From Diphasiastrum complanatum (taxonomy: Eukaryota; Streptophyta; Lycopodiopsida; Lycopodiales; Lycopodiaceae): a stretch of 64,000 nt of DNA. Location: the NCBI GenBank assembly GCA_029204225.1, contig CM055096.1, positions 32,437,076 to 32,501,075 of the forward strand, given 5' to 3'. Under the pieces are notes generated by a model. The model was given only the letters and a program-made list of their open reading frames with translations, had not been told where the DNA came from and did not search any database. The translations under genes were made by a program, and so were the position numbers. Positions 1-14,499 of this stretch are shown here, piece by piece. Position 1 is the stretch's first letter; each line of letters starts with the position of its first letter.

Positions 1-520
1 TGTATTCTATGAAATGTCAAGGGCGCTTCCGACTATGGGCTAGTGTACAAGAGGCAAGAGGGTTTACCTGAAATCTATGGCTATGTGGATGCGAATTGGG
101 GAGGTGATTGCAAAAATCATAGATCCACCACAAAATATGTATTTAAGCTTCGTGGCAGTTGTGTTTCCTGGTCCAGTAAGAAGCAAAGTATAGTTGCTTT
201 GTTCGCAATAGGAGCAGAGTATAAGGCAATGTGTAGCGTAGCACAAGAAGCCATTTGGTTGAGGCAAATCTTGGATGAGATGGACATGAAGTAGGAGAAT
301 CCAACCACTATACATAGTGACAATCAGAGTGGCATTCAATTGGCATGTTTCACATGAGAACCAAACACGACAAAATTCACTATCACTTTAGACATGAGAG
401 GCTAATGAGTAGAGAAATAAATAAACATCTGATTAGGTTTGTAAGTAGGATTAGAACATGTCAAAAATATTGTACTTTTCATCGGTTCAAATTCTAGCCA
501 ACATTTTGGTACCATAGATG
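1..520 (+). pseudogene. Ty1/copia RNase H fragment (decayed)
   Basis: The reading frame from about 43 to 294 gives the end of a copia polyprotein: YVDANWGGD (first catalytic Asp region of RNase H), a VSWSSKKQSIVA strand, and AEYKAM with EAIWLR, typical of copia RNase H. After a stop near 292, other frames carry the SDNQSGIQLA motif (about 316-345) and a TKHDKIHYHFRHE stretch, matching the last catalytic Asp region and the conserved C-terminus. Stops and frameshifts show it is dead. The rest of the element lies left of the window. The family call is firm; the right boundary is a guess. Confidence 0.85.
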
Positions 521-942
521 ATGGATCAATGATCGTCCTAGTGCTTGCTTCAAAAAACTTACATCATGTAGTGTAAATGTTTTAATAACTTTGCTAGACA
601 TGACATCTAATTCCCGGATAGTTGTGTGGCATTTAGTGGGTCCCACCACTAGAACACTCTACATTTAGAGTAAGAGAAATGCCCTCCCCTTGTATAAGCC
701 CAACCCAATGAGCACGCTTATCATATTTGTAGACTAGGAATAATAAGACGTGGATCATTAGTTAGAATAAAATAATGTTAAGGTGTCAAAGTCAAGTTAA
801 CTCAAGTTCTAAATTTAGAAGAACTCACATGGACCATGTGGGAGCCATTCCACTCTAAAATGAGCTCACGTGAATAATGTGAAAGGTACATTTCTATATT
901 AGAACCATTAGATTTTAGAGGAAGGAAAAGAGCCAATTAGAG
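521..942. other. No recognisable gene
   Basis: AT-rich sequence between the copia relic and the first copy of the dispersed repeat. It may include the decayed LTR of the upstream copia element, but I see no clear polypurine tract, terminal motif or coding frame. Confidence 0.4.
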
Positions 943-954
943 TTGAAGGGGCAG

Positions 955-1420
955 GGTCTCTATAAGGTCCTACACCAAGGAAACACTAGCCAAGCAAGCC
1001 GCAACAAAGCAACACAAGGGAATCGGATGGTGGACAAACCAACCCAACCAAACCTAGATCAAACGGATCTAGCCCCCAAGCTATGGATCAATCACTCGCA
1101 AGAGATAGAGGAGTCATACCAGTAGCATGTAGCTACTAGCATCACAATCAAGCATACACCATTGAGAGCCCAATGGGTACCCTCCAAGGCCCATGCACCA
1201 CTGGTAGTGCACTGTGACACCTCATTGGACAGCCTAATTGGGCAACATCATTCAGTTCCCCTATGACTAACTGACCAATAGAATCCACCATCATGAGTTT
1301 AGGCCTCCAACCATTAATTATGACCATAATATACACTTGAGGGCCTCAAACCCCACACAATCATAATTAACTTACGCCTCTAATGAGATAATCAATCCAA
1401 GATAAGTAGTGGGCATGACA
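955..1420 (+). repeat. Dispersed ~450-bp repeat, copy 1
   Basis: This segment is closely similar to 6446-6880 and, inverted, to 41411-41908. Shared landmarks are a run of AACCAACCCAACC-like sequence near 1036, a near-palindromic TGCACCACTGGTAGTGCA near 1196, and a constant end GGGCATGACA at 1411-1420. The 5' ends of the copies differ while this end is constant. Short ORFs in it are not conserved as protein between copies, so I treat it as non-coding. It could be a solo LTR or another short non-autonomous retroelement; the third copy sits cleanly inside a LINE, which supports mobility. Confidence 0.75.
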
Positions 1421-1496
1421 TTTTTTCCCTCTTATTCAAGTTCTGAGCCCAGAACTTATAGTTAGGGAAATTCATTTTTAGGCTACCTTCCTATTT

Positions 1497-2470
1497 TTAA
1501 GAATCATCATCGTCTGTATGACTCTTCCATTGAACCAAATGCTCGATAACTATACAATTTCTCAATCGCTTAGTCCTAGTATCCAAGATCTTTTCAGCTT
1601 CAAGTCGATTCACACCCAATGATTCATCCAACATGTCCAATTGGTCTCTAGAACCAAGATGTTCCCCTTCACGTAGACTTTTCTTAAGTTGAGTTACGCG
1701 GAAAATCGAGTGCACTTGCGTTCCTTCCAGGAGGTCCATTGGGTAAGCCAAGGATCTAACATTGTTTAAGATATGATACAGTCCCCTATATCTAGCAGAC
1801 AGTTTGTAATGCTTGTTAGTACGTATTACACTAGAATCTTCGAGATTTGTACCCAATCCCCCACTTGAAAGTCTCGAGGCAATCTTTTCAAATCAGCATA
1901 ATGCCTATCATGGAAACTCTAGACATTCTCACGTGGTATTTGTAGCATTTTGCATATCATGTACAAAATCTGCTACTTTTTGAAACTTGATCATTCGAGT
2001 CTCAACCGCAATGGGTGATCTAGGCTCAAAACCATACATAAGCATGAACAAGCTATAACTGGTAGCCGAATGCTTCCTACTGTTGTAACTCAATCTAGGG
2101 TAGATACTTATCTCAATGATATTGTCATTAGGAAACATATGCTTGTAGCATTTGTTCGATTGTCTAATTTTTTCTTTCCGTCTGGCCATCCGTGATCAGA
2201 AGAACTCAAGCTCAATGTAATTTCTAGGTTAGCGAACACGACCGACCAAATGTGACTGGTGAACTTTGGATTGCGATCGCTCACAATGTCACCTGGTAAT
2301 CTATAAAGCCTAAGAAGATACGCAAATATTTGAGCTAAATCAAAATCCTTTGCAGTGATCTTTACAGAAATAAATGTAGCCAATTTGGTAAGATGGTCGA
2401 CACTACCCAAATTGCGACATTTTGTTTATTCGTTCGCAGTAATCCAACCATGAAATCCAGGGAAATACTA
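1497..2470 (-). pseudogene. Ty3/gypsy integrase fragment with chromodomain-like tail
   Basis: Read on the minus strand from about 2470 downward, frames give the integrase core (a SLDFMVGL start, VDHLTKLATF, then IVSDRNPKFTSH with a catalytic Asp), then SATSYSLFMLMYGFEPRSPI, and finally the C-terminal part with KLSARYRGLYHIL, VHSIFRVTQLKKSL and the ILDTRTKRLRN..LVQWK segment that in chromoviruses leads into or forms a chromodomain. The pieces lie in different frames with internal stops, so the copy is non-functional. Protease, RT and RNase H are missing. The gypsy assignment is secure; the exact lineage is not. Confidence 0.88.
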
Positions 2471-3610
2471 TCTCATAATCAATCTAGAAAATCCTATGGA
2501 TGTAATATTCCACAAAAACTTCCTTATTCTTGACATGATGTAATAATCCACAAAAACTTCCTTATTCTAGACATGACACAAAGTGTCATTCCCAAGTTAG
2601 GGTCCAATCCAAAATGCATCTAGATTCAAATAGTCTTAAGTTTTAATCTAGAATAACTTAAGATCCACTGGAACTTCTCTATAAAAAGTTATGAATTTTG
2701 GCTTACCTCAATGATCCAACTCCTTGAGTTTTCAGGATAGTATTCTATCTTTTGCCCAATCAAAAAAAAGATTAAGGCCAAAAGTTCCCATGTATTCTAT
2801 GCACAAAAACCCTCTATATGAATCAAAAAAATGACAAATAAAGATTGCGACTTATAAGCAATACATATCAACAACAATATCCATAAGTAAGATTATATTG
2901 TTGATTCAAACAACTAACTCATAAGTAGCACTTTTGACTCAGTTAGCTGTAACAAATTTAGAAAATATTTGAATGTCTAGGTGTGGGCCCAATTTCACAC
3001 CCCATTCAATCTTATTCTAAATCCATCCTAGGTCAACAAGTAATTCTCATTCAGAAATCATTGTTACCCAATGGAAATTGTCTCTATACAATTCTCATCA
3101 ATACGCCTATGCTTTATTGAATAGTTTATGCATGCATATAAACTCAGTATTCATTGTAGATTTACAGGATTAAAAAAATTGCACAAAAACTAATGATCTC
3201 GCACAATGATTCTCTACATAGCATAATTCTACAGATTTTACTCAATCTGTAAACAACTCTTTTTTTAACTAAGAGTCCTGTAACTCAATGAACTCTAAGA
3301 GAAAATATTTCTCAAAGAGTGCTATTTCATAACCAAAATGTCAGCTAAATATTATTCCAAAAGAATATATTTTTAGAAGATGTAATATCAAAATATCCTA
3401 TTGATTATGATCCTTGAAACAGGCCCCTCATCTATACATATTACGGATTCCTCCTGGAATCTATGCAATAGATGTTTCTTCTAGATAGAATATTGATCTT
3501 GATTCTAGAAACAAGTCCCTCATCTATGTACATTACGGATTCCTCCTAGATTCTATGCAATAGATGTTTTTCCTAGATAACTTTCTATTACATTTCTCTC
3601 TTTTTGATCA
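2471..3610. other. AT-rich spacer with two short tandem duplications
   Basis: No coding frame is recognisable. Two local duplications are visible: about 39 bp repeated at 2503-2541 and 2542-2580 (CCACAAAAACTTCCTTATTC in both), and about 92 bp repeated at 3399-3490 and 3491-3580 (both with CATTACGGATTCCTCCT or a close variant followed by TCTATGCAATAGATGTTT). They may be decayed LTR or leader sequence of the neighbouring elements. Confidence 0.5.
3399..3580. repeat. Two-copy tandem repeat, unit ~92 bp
   Basis: Two adjacent units, each starting TATTGAT and containing ACGGATTCCTCCT and ATGCAATAGATGTTT, differ by scattered substitutions. This is an old local duplication with no coding content. 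Confidence 0.8.
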
Positions 3611-3989
3611 GGGTGTGGATGGTCCTCTTGGAGGAGGAACTGGCAAGACACCCTATGGGGTGTGGACATGATCAAAACCATCACTCAAGAAGTGTCGGGA
3701 TGCATTGCTTCTGCTCAGATCTCCGAAGATCTAAGAAAGAAGCTAGATGACAAAAAACACAAAATCGATTTTCATTGGCTACTCCCCATATCACAAGGCA
3801 TATAAGCTTTACAATCTGGAAACAGAAAAAACATTTACGAGCAGAGATGCCATTTTTGTGGAAGATCGATCCATCAACCACAAGGGGAAAGCTTGAGAAA
3901 TTTCTAATCCAAGTATCGAAGAAATTTTTGATTCATGTATCGAAAAAGGCTTTAGGATCAAAAAACAAAAAATCGATACTCACTCAAAA

Positions 3990-5791
<1,802 letters not shown>

Positions 5792-5793
<2 letters not shown>

Positions 5794-6430
5794 AGGGGAG
5801 TGCTGGAATTCGATGCTCAGCCTCAAAGCCATTCATTAATCAGCATCCTGAAAGCTATACAAACCCAGAAAAAGAAGGCTCAAATTTTTGAATAGGAAAT
5901 CGCAAAATTCATGATCGATTTTTCTAAAAATTTTCGATACCGGATCGACCCAAAAAATTCTACATTTTTTGAGTCAGTGTATATTTTTTGAGTCATTGTA
6001 TATTTTTTGATACTTGTAAATTTTGATACTGTCGGGTCTAAAATCCAACCCAACGACTTCACGTTGATAGTCCGCCCACTTTGTACATGCATTAACTATA
6101 ATGAGGCAGTTCTAATAACTACAACAAAACAATTGTTGTAGATATTTTGTTGTACATCAATCCTAAAATTTTCATTAGAAAACTTCTTCTAATGATTCTT
6201 AATTTGATAAATCTTTTTGTAGCCATCGTTATCACGGCCAACGACTGTAAGCTAAAGTTATCACTTCAAGCATTGTACTCACTATTTGATATTAATCAAA
6301 GTGCAAATTCCCAGTCTCACTATTGTACAGTTTCATTGAGAATTTGTATGAATCATTCAATTTGAATATTCTATTGCTAATTGTGGCACTTTTGATCCTA
6401 CACGCACCCGCTCGAGCTTCTGCTGACTAA
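5792..6430 (+). mobile_element. Polypurine tract and likely 3' LTR of copia element
   Basis: Directly after the RNase H stop is AAAGGGGAG (5792-5800), followed by TGCTGGAATTC. This is the usual copia layout of polypurine tract then an LTR starting with TG. The LTR should run to near 6430, where the second copy of the dispersed repeat begins; no 5' LTR is present to fix the end. The start is well supported, the end is a guess. Confidence 0.6.
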
Positions 6431-6445
6431 CCTCTTGATTTTCGA

Positions 6446-6880
6446 CACAAGCAAGCCAAAACAAAACAACACAAGGGAATCGGATGGTGGACAAACCAAC
6501 CCAACCAAACCTAGATCAAATGGATCTAGCCCCCAAGATATGGATCAATCACTCACAAAGGATAGATGAATCATATCAACAGCATGTAGCTAGTAGCATC
6601 ACAATCAAGCATACACTAGTGAGAGCCCAATGGGTATACTTATACCCTCCAAGGCCCATGCACCACTAGTCATGCACTATGACACCTCACTGGACACCTC
6701 TGCAGCCTAACTAGGCCACGTCATCTAGTTCCCCTATGATTCTCTGATAGACTTATAAAAATCCACCATCATGAGTTTAAGCCTCCAACCATCCTCATAA
6801 TCATAATTAACTTACGAGTTGGGGTAGGCCTACTAACCTCTAATAGGATAATTAATTCAAGATCAGTTGTGGGCGTGACA
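6446..6880 (+). repeat. Dispersed ~450-bp repeat, copy 2
   Basis: Closely similar to 955-1420 and in the same orientation, ending in the same way (GGGCGTGACA at 6871-6880). It starts later in the repeat than copy 1. A partly decayed version of the near-palindrome is at about 6659. See copy 1 for the shared landmarks. Confidence 0.78.
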
Positions 6881-7934
6881 GTGTCCTCCAAGAATAAAAA
6901 GGCACTTTTGTTACTCCCATTTCATGTTCAATAAAGAGGTCCTAGGAGATTATGCTAAGAAGAGCATGGAATGTGAAAAGAAATATCATACTATACAATG
7001 AAAGTTGATGAATAGCCAAATCAAAGATTACGGAGAATATAAAATACATGTAATATAAATAACTTTTTATTGTGATCAAAATCATGAAAGGTCAAACAAA
7101 AAGTAAAATACATGAGAATAAAATGAATGGCATCAAAGTGCAAGAGAGGAAATGAGAAAGGTAGCACTACCTTAGTGGGAATCATCCAAGATTGAGTGTT
7201 TAAAAGTATAAATAAAGAATGTTGTCTTATAATAGTTGATCGAAGGAGAAAGTTATATTAAAGCACTTGGTTGCAAGCATTGATTTTGCATGTTTGCATC
7301 TAGTGTTTGATGTAAAGGACACTATTGAAAATGTCTTTTATGTTTTGCTTTATGTCAAAGCTTTAACAAGTTGTTACCTTTTTGTGGAATGATCTCATCA
7401 CAGTCTAATAAATTTTAAATGTTTCTCTTGTTTTTCATTTCTATATACATTTAAGTGAGGGGAAAAACCTAAACCCCATGAGCTTTTATGGGCATGATAT
7501 CCTTTATGATCCAAAGCCCATGGGCTTTTTGTGCAAACAAAAAAAGAGGGTGATTATGGGATATAATATTTATAAAAATGGACCACTTATTTATTCCTAG
7601 CCTTTTACATCTAGAATAAAGTCTATCTCCAAGGACCTTTTGGGATTGAGGACAAGCAAGGGCAAGGCTCCAAAAACCAAAATATTTGCATAGGGCATGA
7701 GTTCATCCTAGATAGAAGTTGTAGGCAAACCAACTTGTTGACATTTTTTTGCCTAGAAACTCTCTTTTGCACTTTCCACTTTCACTCATTATTCAATCAT
7801 TTTTATAGCATTCACATATTCCTTTGTTGCTTTCTTGTTCTTCATCATCGATGCATGTACTCCATTCTGTACATAATCTTCGTCTCAAAATTAGGCTTTT
7901 GTCTATTATTAATTTGGTCTTGCTAATTTGTACG
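6881..7934. other. No recognisable gene
   Basis: AT-rich non-coding sequence. Short open frames show no family motif on either strand, and I see no repeat boundary. Confidence 0.5.
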
Positions 7935-7988
7935 TGCGTGCGCGCGCGCACGTACACACACACACACACATTCATTCATTCATTCATT
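7932..7988. repeat. Compound microsatellite (GC)n-(AC)n-(ATTC)n
   Basis: Alternating purine-pyrimidine sequence, GTGCGTGCGCGCGCGCACGT, followed by an (AC)n run and five ATTC units. The GC/AC part could adopt Z-DNA. The tract directly abuts a tRNA-like segment. Confidence 0.9.
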
Positions 7989-8100
7989 GTTGGCTTAGTT
8001 GGTTAGCTTGACATCCAAAGTTTCTTTGGTCTCAGGTTCGAGCCTCCCCTTGGAAACCACGAAGCATTCATTATAGGTGTGACATGGATAATTGCACTTT
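7989..8100 (+). mobile_element. tRNA-derived SINE head (fragment) or tRNA pseudogene
   Basis: TGGCTTAGTTGGTTAG (about 7991-8006) matches an internal RNA polymerase III A box, and GGTTCGAGCC (8035-8044) matches a B box. The ~30-nt gap is normal for a tRNA-like promoter. The T-arm and acceptor stem do not pair well, so this is not a working tRNA gene. A plant SINE head is the simplest reading. The 3' limit is uncertain and no clear tail is visible. Confidence 0.5.
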
Positions 8101-9427
<1,327 letters not shown>

Positions 9428-9469
9428 TTACCCATAGAATTTGAAGTTCCAACCTTCTGCATTGATAAT

Positions 9470-10640
9470 GTGGAACGGATCAAGAACCAGAGGAAGAGGC
9501 AGAAGAAGATACATAAGTTGATGCTGACGAAGAACAAATGCAGATCGATATCCAACCAGAGCCAGCACATGAAGATCACCAAATTTCTGATATCCAGCAG
9601 GAAGAGGATGATGATGTTGAGCCAGCAGTCCTTGATGAAGAGCTATATTTGAAGACCTTCGGGATGCTGCTAGCAGACAGCCAGACATCCATTCAGCATT
9701 TTGTGAATTTGGAGAACGTTGCGCGGAAGTTGGGGAGCAAATACGACACTGTACGTGCAAACCTTATTCAGAAGGATAAGGAGATGCAAGCAACTAAATC
9801 AGAGTTGTCCCAGAAGACCAAAGAGCTTGAAGAAGTTCAAAATGCGCTAACAAAGAAAGACACAGCCCTAGAAGAAGACCAAGGCAAACTTGATGCCACT
9901 CTAGAGGCGACCAGTCCAACCAGTTTGAGAATGAAAATTCATTGCTCAAACAAAAACTCCAGACCCTGCAAGCCTCACTCCAGGAAGAAAGACATGCTCG
10001 TGCGACCCTCCAAAGTTCTAACAAGGAGCTGGAAGTTAAATTGAAGGACGTCGAGGCTAGTCAGAAGCAACTGAAAGACTTTGTTCTTCAATTGCAGAGT
10101 TCAACAGATATGTTAAAGTAGGAGTATACAAGAAACAGACTGAGGAAGCCATCTTGTGACGAATTAGTGTTGAAGTAACCCTTGGAGCCTGTGTTTTCCA
10201 TGGGAGATATAGGATTGATCTAGTGGCGTGGAAGGGAATCCAAGAAAAGATCATCCAATCCTTCCAGCTACAATATTTATAGCCGCAGATGGTAGAGTAT
10301 GAGAAGCTGAAGGATGAGTTGGAAGAGGCGAAGTACAATTCAAGCCAGATTCAGATTTTTGAATAAGAACCAGTCCAATAGCAAGATCAAGTGATGCAAA
10401 TGGGACGCACCAACTGTAGACACATTAGCAAAGGCCACCCAAACCGATGTAATTTTTAGGCAAGTGCAGAAAGACCAATCAGTGCAGACTGATGCTAAGA
10501 AGACCAAAGCTGTAGCAGAAGTACCATCCACTATTGTATCATTACCAGTGGTAGTCATTCCGCAGCAGAGCAAAATCACACCAAGAGGGAGTGCCAAGAG
10601 AAAGGACGAGGTAGCATACTCACTATAAAGACATAATTTT
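9470..10640 (+). pseudogene. Unknown coiled-coil protein, frameshifted
   Basis: From 9538 a 168-codon frame starts with an acidic N-terminus (MQIDIQPEPAHEDHQ, then an EEDDDVEPAVLDEE stretch) and runs into a long heptad-rich helix with segments such as SELSQKTKELEEVQNALTKK. Near 9915 the coiled coil jumps to another frame (ENSLLKQKLQTLQASLQEER and KELEVKLKDVEASQKQLKDF) and continues to a stop near 10120. A later piece (about 10460-10626) reads QVQKDQSVQTDAKK and PRGSAKRKDEV, a basic end. I do not recognise the protein. Its setting among dead retrotransposons, its decay, and the following unknown frame suggest an accessory ORF of a retroelement or a captured gene; neither is shown. Confidence 0.45.
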
Positions 10641-10689
10641 AGACATTCCAGCAAGAAATAACAAGTTTCTTACCTCTTTTTTATAGTCC

Positions 10690-11550
10690 TGAACTCCAGT
10701 GGAGAATGGATTATCTTCTCTTACCTAAACTTTTTGGTAACACCAAAGTGCAATGGAAAAGTCCTTGGACTTTCGCCAACCTAAACAATTTTCGGATGCA
10801 CAAAAGGTGTCTTGGCCTTAGCCATTGTTCATAACAAGTTCAATGTGCAAACTAACTACATTCATGTTGTTACAAGGTGTTTGTATATATATGTCCTAGA
10901 ATACCTAAAAACATTCGAAAACAATATTTTTCCTGCTCTGGATGAGTATGTGAATAAACTAGAAACAATAAATATTTTTGATGTGAAAGAAGTTGTTCCT
11001 AGTCCTACTCCCATCTCTCCCAGATTTTCAAGTCAACTTCTTTTCCCTGATCTGTGGGCAATCTACACAGATTGGGAAACTAATTATTCTCGATACTTGG
11101 ATGAAGTAAAAACCAACAATTTACTTCGATCCACCAATCTAATAACCAGACCACATTACACATACAGCCACGTAAATATCGGTTCTCTCATTTCCTATGC
11201 GCTCTTAGCCATCCAACAGCTGTACATTAAAGAAAAATTTCCAGAATATACATATGTAGTCCTCTCACTAACTGTTCCTTCTGAGGTGTCTGAAATCCTG
11301 ACTGAGGATAGTTGGTACGCTCACCTTGTGAATAATACACTGATCGACAACCCCCTTGGACCATTGGGCAATCGAGGAATGGGGAAATATCCCAATTTAT
11401 CATTTCAAGAAGATTATATGTAGAGGAACAACTACTTCCTTGCCACCAAAGGGATGGCAATTGAGCAAGTCAATGCAGAGAATGAAGCCCGAGTGAAGGC
11501 CATCTTCCACAGAAAGCCAGCCACCAGAAAGAGGCAAAGAAGGATGTGAG
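10690..11550 (+). pseudogene. Unknown ORF following the coiled-coil region
   Basis: The longest frame starts at 10812 and runs to a stop at 11421, but coding-like sequence begins earlier (PELQWRMDYLLLPKLFGNTK from about 10690, another frame) and continues past the stop (NNYFLATKGMAIEQVNAEN, ending RKPATRKRQRRM near 11548). Recognisable-looking segments are YLKTFENNIFPALDEYVNK, LWAIYTDWETNYSRYLDEV, a hydrophobic helix NIGSLISYALLAIQQLYIKE, and a strongly basic tail. I cannot place it in any family. The order coiled coil, globular segment, basic tail suggests a nucleic-acid-binding or structural accessory protein of a mobile element; this is inference only. Confidence 0.4.
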
Positions 11551-12599
11551 CAGACTATTTGCGAGCCGCTACACAACTGAGAAAGGGAATATGTGGAGGC
11601 CTATGATCCCACATTATCCAAATTCAATGTTTTATATTATAAAAATTTTCAATTTTTGTACATGAAAATATGCATAGTGCCTAAATTCATGTAAAGGCCT
11701 ATTTGCATTTTGTAAATTAATTTTAAGTAAGAACTCGTGACATTTTGTGCGACGTTCTATAGCGACACATTAGCGAATCCCAACCGACATCTTAACGGTT
11801 GGTGATCGACGCTCAAGCCGGTGTTCGTTCCTATAAGGGCGACACTCAGAGCCATTGTACGTATGCAGAGATTGAGCTATCAATAGAGAGAAGAGAGCCA
11901 GTTTTATAGCTTGTGCTTTCCTTTTATTTGTTATTTGTTACAGTTGCACTTCTTATCAATTGAGCGAACACACTTTGATTAATCTGTAACCGATTTAGAT
12001 AGACATCTGTTTGCGGCATTCACTCTTCACTTGTACTAAATTCCAGATTCTCTAACATGGATTTGCAGGCAACATCTGAGAGCGACAATTCTAACTAATG
12101 TGTGCAGGGAATTAGCTGAAGCCTTAAGCTTAATTCTAATCAGATTAACTCTGAATGAGCTATGTATTTAGATAAAGAACTTAACTAACGTTCTATTTTG
12201 TTTGTTTTCTGTGATAAAAACTAATTCCTTGTGCTTGTTAAGAGGAATCGAAAGCTGAATAGATTCTATGTGAAGGATGTTTTTGCTTGTTGTTGTCAGA
12301 TTAATTACTTACTGTTGTCTAAAGAGCCTAGAATTTGGATAACCAGACTTGTCGATGTAGTATTCTACCTTGAATATTACATTCACCATTTGTCCATCAC
12401 CCTTGTACACTTATCGATTTGAAAGAGGAGATTTCTCTCTCGAAGAAGAAGAACAATAAAACATTTTATACTACTTAATTCACTGATTTTGTGGAAATCT
12501 ATAACAACTAGGCTACCATGGATATGCTCAAGTTTCTCCGACACCTAGTCCATCGAGGAACTATCTGAGACATGTGAGTTCATTGGCCATTTTCGTGGC
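11551..12599. other. Non-coding; possibly LTR or leader sequence
   Basis: No coding frame is convincing. At 11820-11900 a TATA-like TATAAGGG and a following stretch with few A/T runs resemble the transcription start region of an LTR, which would fit an element containing the two unknown frames just upstream. No TG...CA ends or primer-binding site could be confirmed. Confidence 0.3.
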
Positions 12600-13255
12600 T
12601 ATGATATATTATGCTTCATAAGATGATTGAGCAGTGATAGTCTGCTTCTTGTTGACCCAGAGAATGGTTGCATTCGCTGCAATGGTGCACCCTCCCGAGA
12701 CACTTTTATAGTCATCCTTGAGTGATGCCCAACTTGCATCGCTGTAAGAGTGCATCTGGAATCCGGCATCACGAGAATAACACAGCCCGTAATCCTTCGT
12801 CTTCTAAAGGTATTGTAGGATCCGCTTCGCAATCTTCCACTGTGTCAAGCCTGGGTTCATGCTGAACTAGCTCATCCTAAACACGACATAAGAATGTCAG
12901 GGCATGTGTTATGTGCTAGCTACATCAGTGATCCAATAAGCCTCCTATAAGGCATGTGTTGCATTATCTCTTTCTCTTCATTAGTCTTTGGACAATCTTC
13001 GTTGGTCAGAATTGTTCCTGCAAGCATTGGGGTATTTGCCCCATTGCAAAGTGTCATCCCGAAATCATCTAGGATCTTCTGGATGTACCTGGACTGATGA
13101 AGGTATAGTTTTCCTTCGTCATAATCATGGTTGATTTGCAAGCCTAGGTAGCATCTAGCTTCTCCTAGGTCTGTTATCTCGAAATGTTTTGAGATGTCGC
13201 TCTTCACTTCGGTAATCAGCTCTTCGCTTCTGCATAGTATCAGTGTGTCGTCTGT
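12600..13255 (-). pseudogene. Ty1/copia RT-RNase H fragment
   Basis: On the minus strand, 13255 to about 12920 reads the end of copia RT: an STDDTLIL remnant of the YVDD box, SDISKHFEITDLGEARCYLG, then QSRYIQKILDDFGM and YRRLIGSL. From about 12832 another frame gives RNase H pieces (YSDASWASLKDDYKSVSGG, VNKKQTITAQSSYEAEY). Internal stops and frame changes mark it as dead. Both ends are cut off inside conserved domains, so this is a fragment and not an element with boundaries. Confidence 0.85.
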
Positions 13256-14435
13256 TGAGAAATCGTAGGCCGAACAATCAGGTTGCTCTGAGGAAATTCG
13301 AGTGTTTCTGATTAGGTGATGTTTCCGGTTGGAGCTCAGATGGAGCCGATCTGTCGGATAAGGCTACTGCCTCAAGCTCCAATCAATCATCCTTCGAACA
13401 ATAGATAGCTTTTGCTAATCTGACAATGAGTTTATGAAAATTAAAAGACAATATCTATTGACAGCGGAAACATATGTACTAAAAAATTGAACAAGCATTG
13501 TAACATTCAGACTTTGCACATTGAGCAGAGAAGATGTAACTCGTCCACATTTGTTGGAAGTATTTCTACTCCACTACGGTGGCTAGGTCTAAGAAAGAGG
13601 TTTGTCGGTAGACCGGTTGTCCACCTTCTAAGTTCTACAAAGCTTAACAACTGTGAAATGGAAACATGAATGAAAAGGAGCACCAAGGCTTCCCAACTGG
13701 TGCTCAGAATGGAAACTAGTTAAGGTGTGGCTAAGGCAATACCCAACTAGCCACTACTTGGAAAATAAACTTGCTAAAGCTTACTCAACTAGCAAGGATC
13801 AACAATAAACTAGGTTTGCTAAGGCTTCCCAACTAGCAGACCGTAAAACTAATTCTAACTCCCAAAGGAAAATAAAATGAGATTGCGGCTATAGTAAACA
13901 ATGAAACAATAAAAACATGCCACAATTAAAACCAATGAAAAGGAGACAAGAGGAGGCCCAAGCACCTTCCCTCAACCTACGCACCTTCCCAAAGGGAACA
14001 CAATGAAAATGCAAGATAATAACAAGAACAATTTGCCATAATCTCAAAGTGTTATTTTACAATGGAAATGCCTCTCTTCTTATAGCAAGAAGGGCCTTCC
14101 ATAAGCTTCTACTAACTTATGGGATTAGTTTCTAAAACTTGCCATTTTAAGGCTTCTAAACTTCTAACTTAGAAAGTTTAAGACTCTTAACTTAGAACTC
14201 AAGATAACTTAGAATCTTTTATTTTCTAAGCTTAAGTTTCTAAGTTTAAGTTCTCTAAGTTAAGTTTTTTAACTTAGAAGTTTAGAATTTATTAAAGTTT
14301 CTACCCCTGAACTTATAACACACATGCCATGGTAGGAGCTTATTAACAAGTACTCACACGTGGACTTACAATACACATGCCACGGTGTTTTATTTTACTT
14401 TGATTTAACTTTGTTGCTAACATTATCCCCCTATT
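13256..14435. repeat. Non-coding; degenerate short repeats
   Basis: From 13680 to 13860 the phrase CCCAACTAGC and variants such as CTCAACTAGC recur in loosely repeated units (the same phrase reappears at 16675-16690). From about 14140 to 14300 AACTTAGAA and its complement TTCTAAGTT alternate many times, giving a sequence rich in self-complementary hairpins. No protein family is recognisable. Confidence 0.55.
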
Positions 14436-14499
14436 AATTGGATTGGCGGTCCCACGCATCAATTCTGCAGTTGTCTCTAGCTTCCCATCATCCTAGTGC

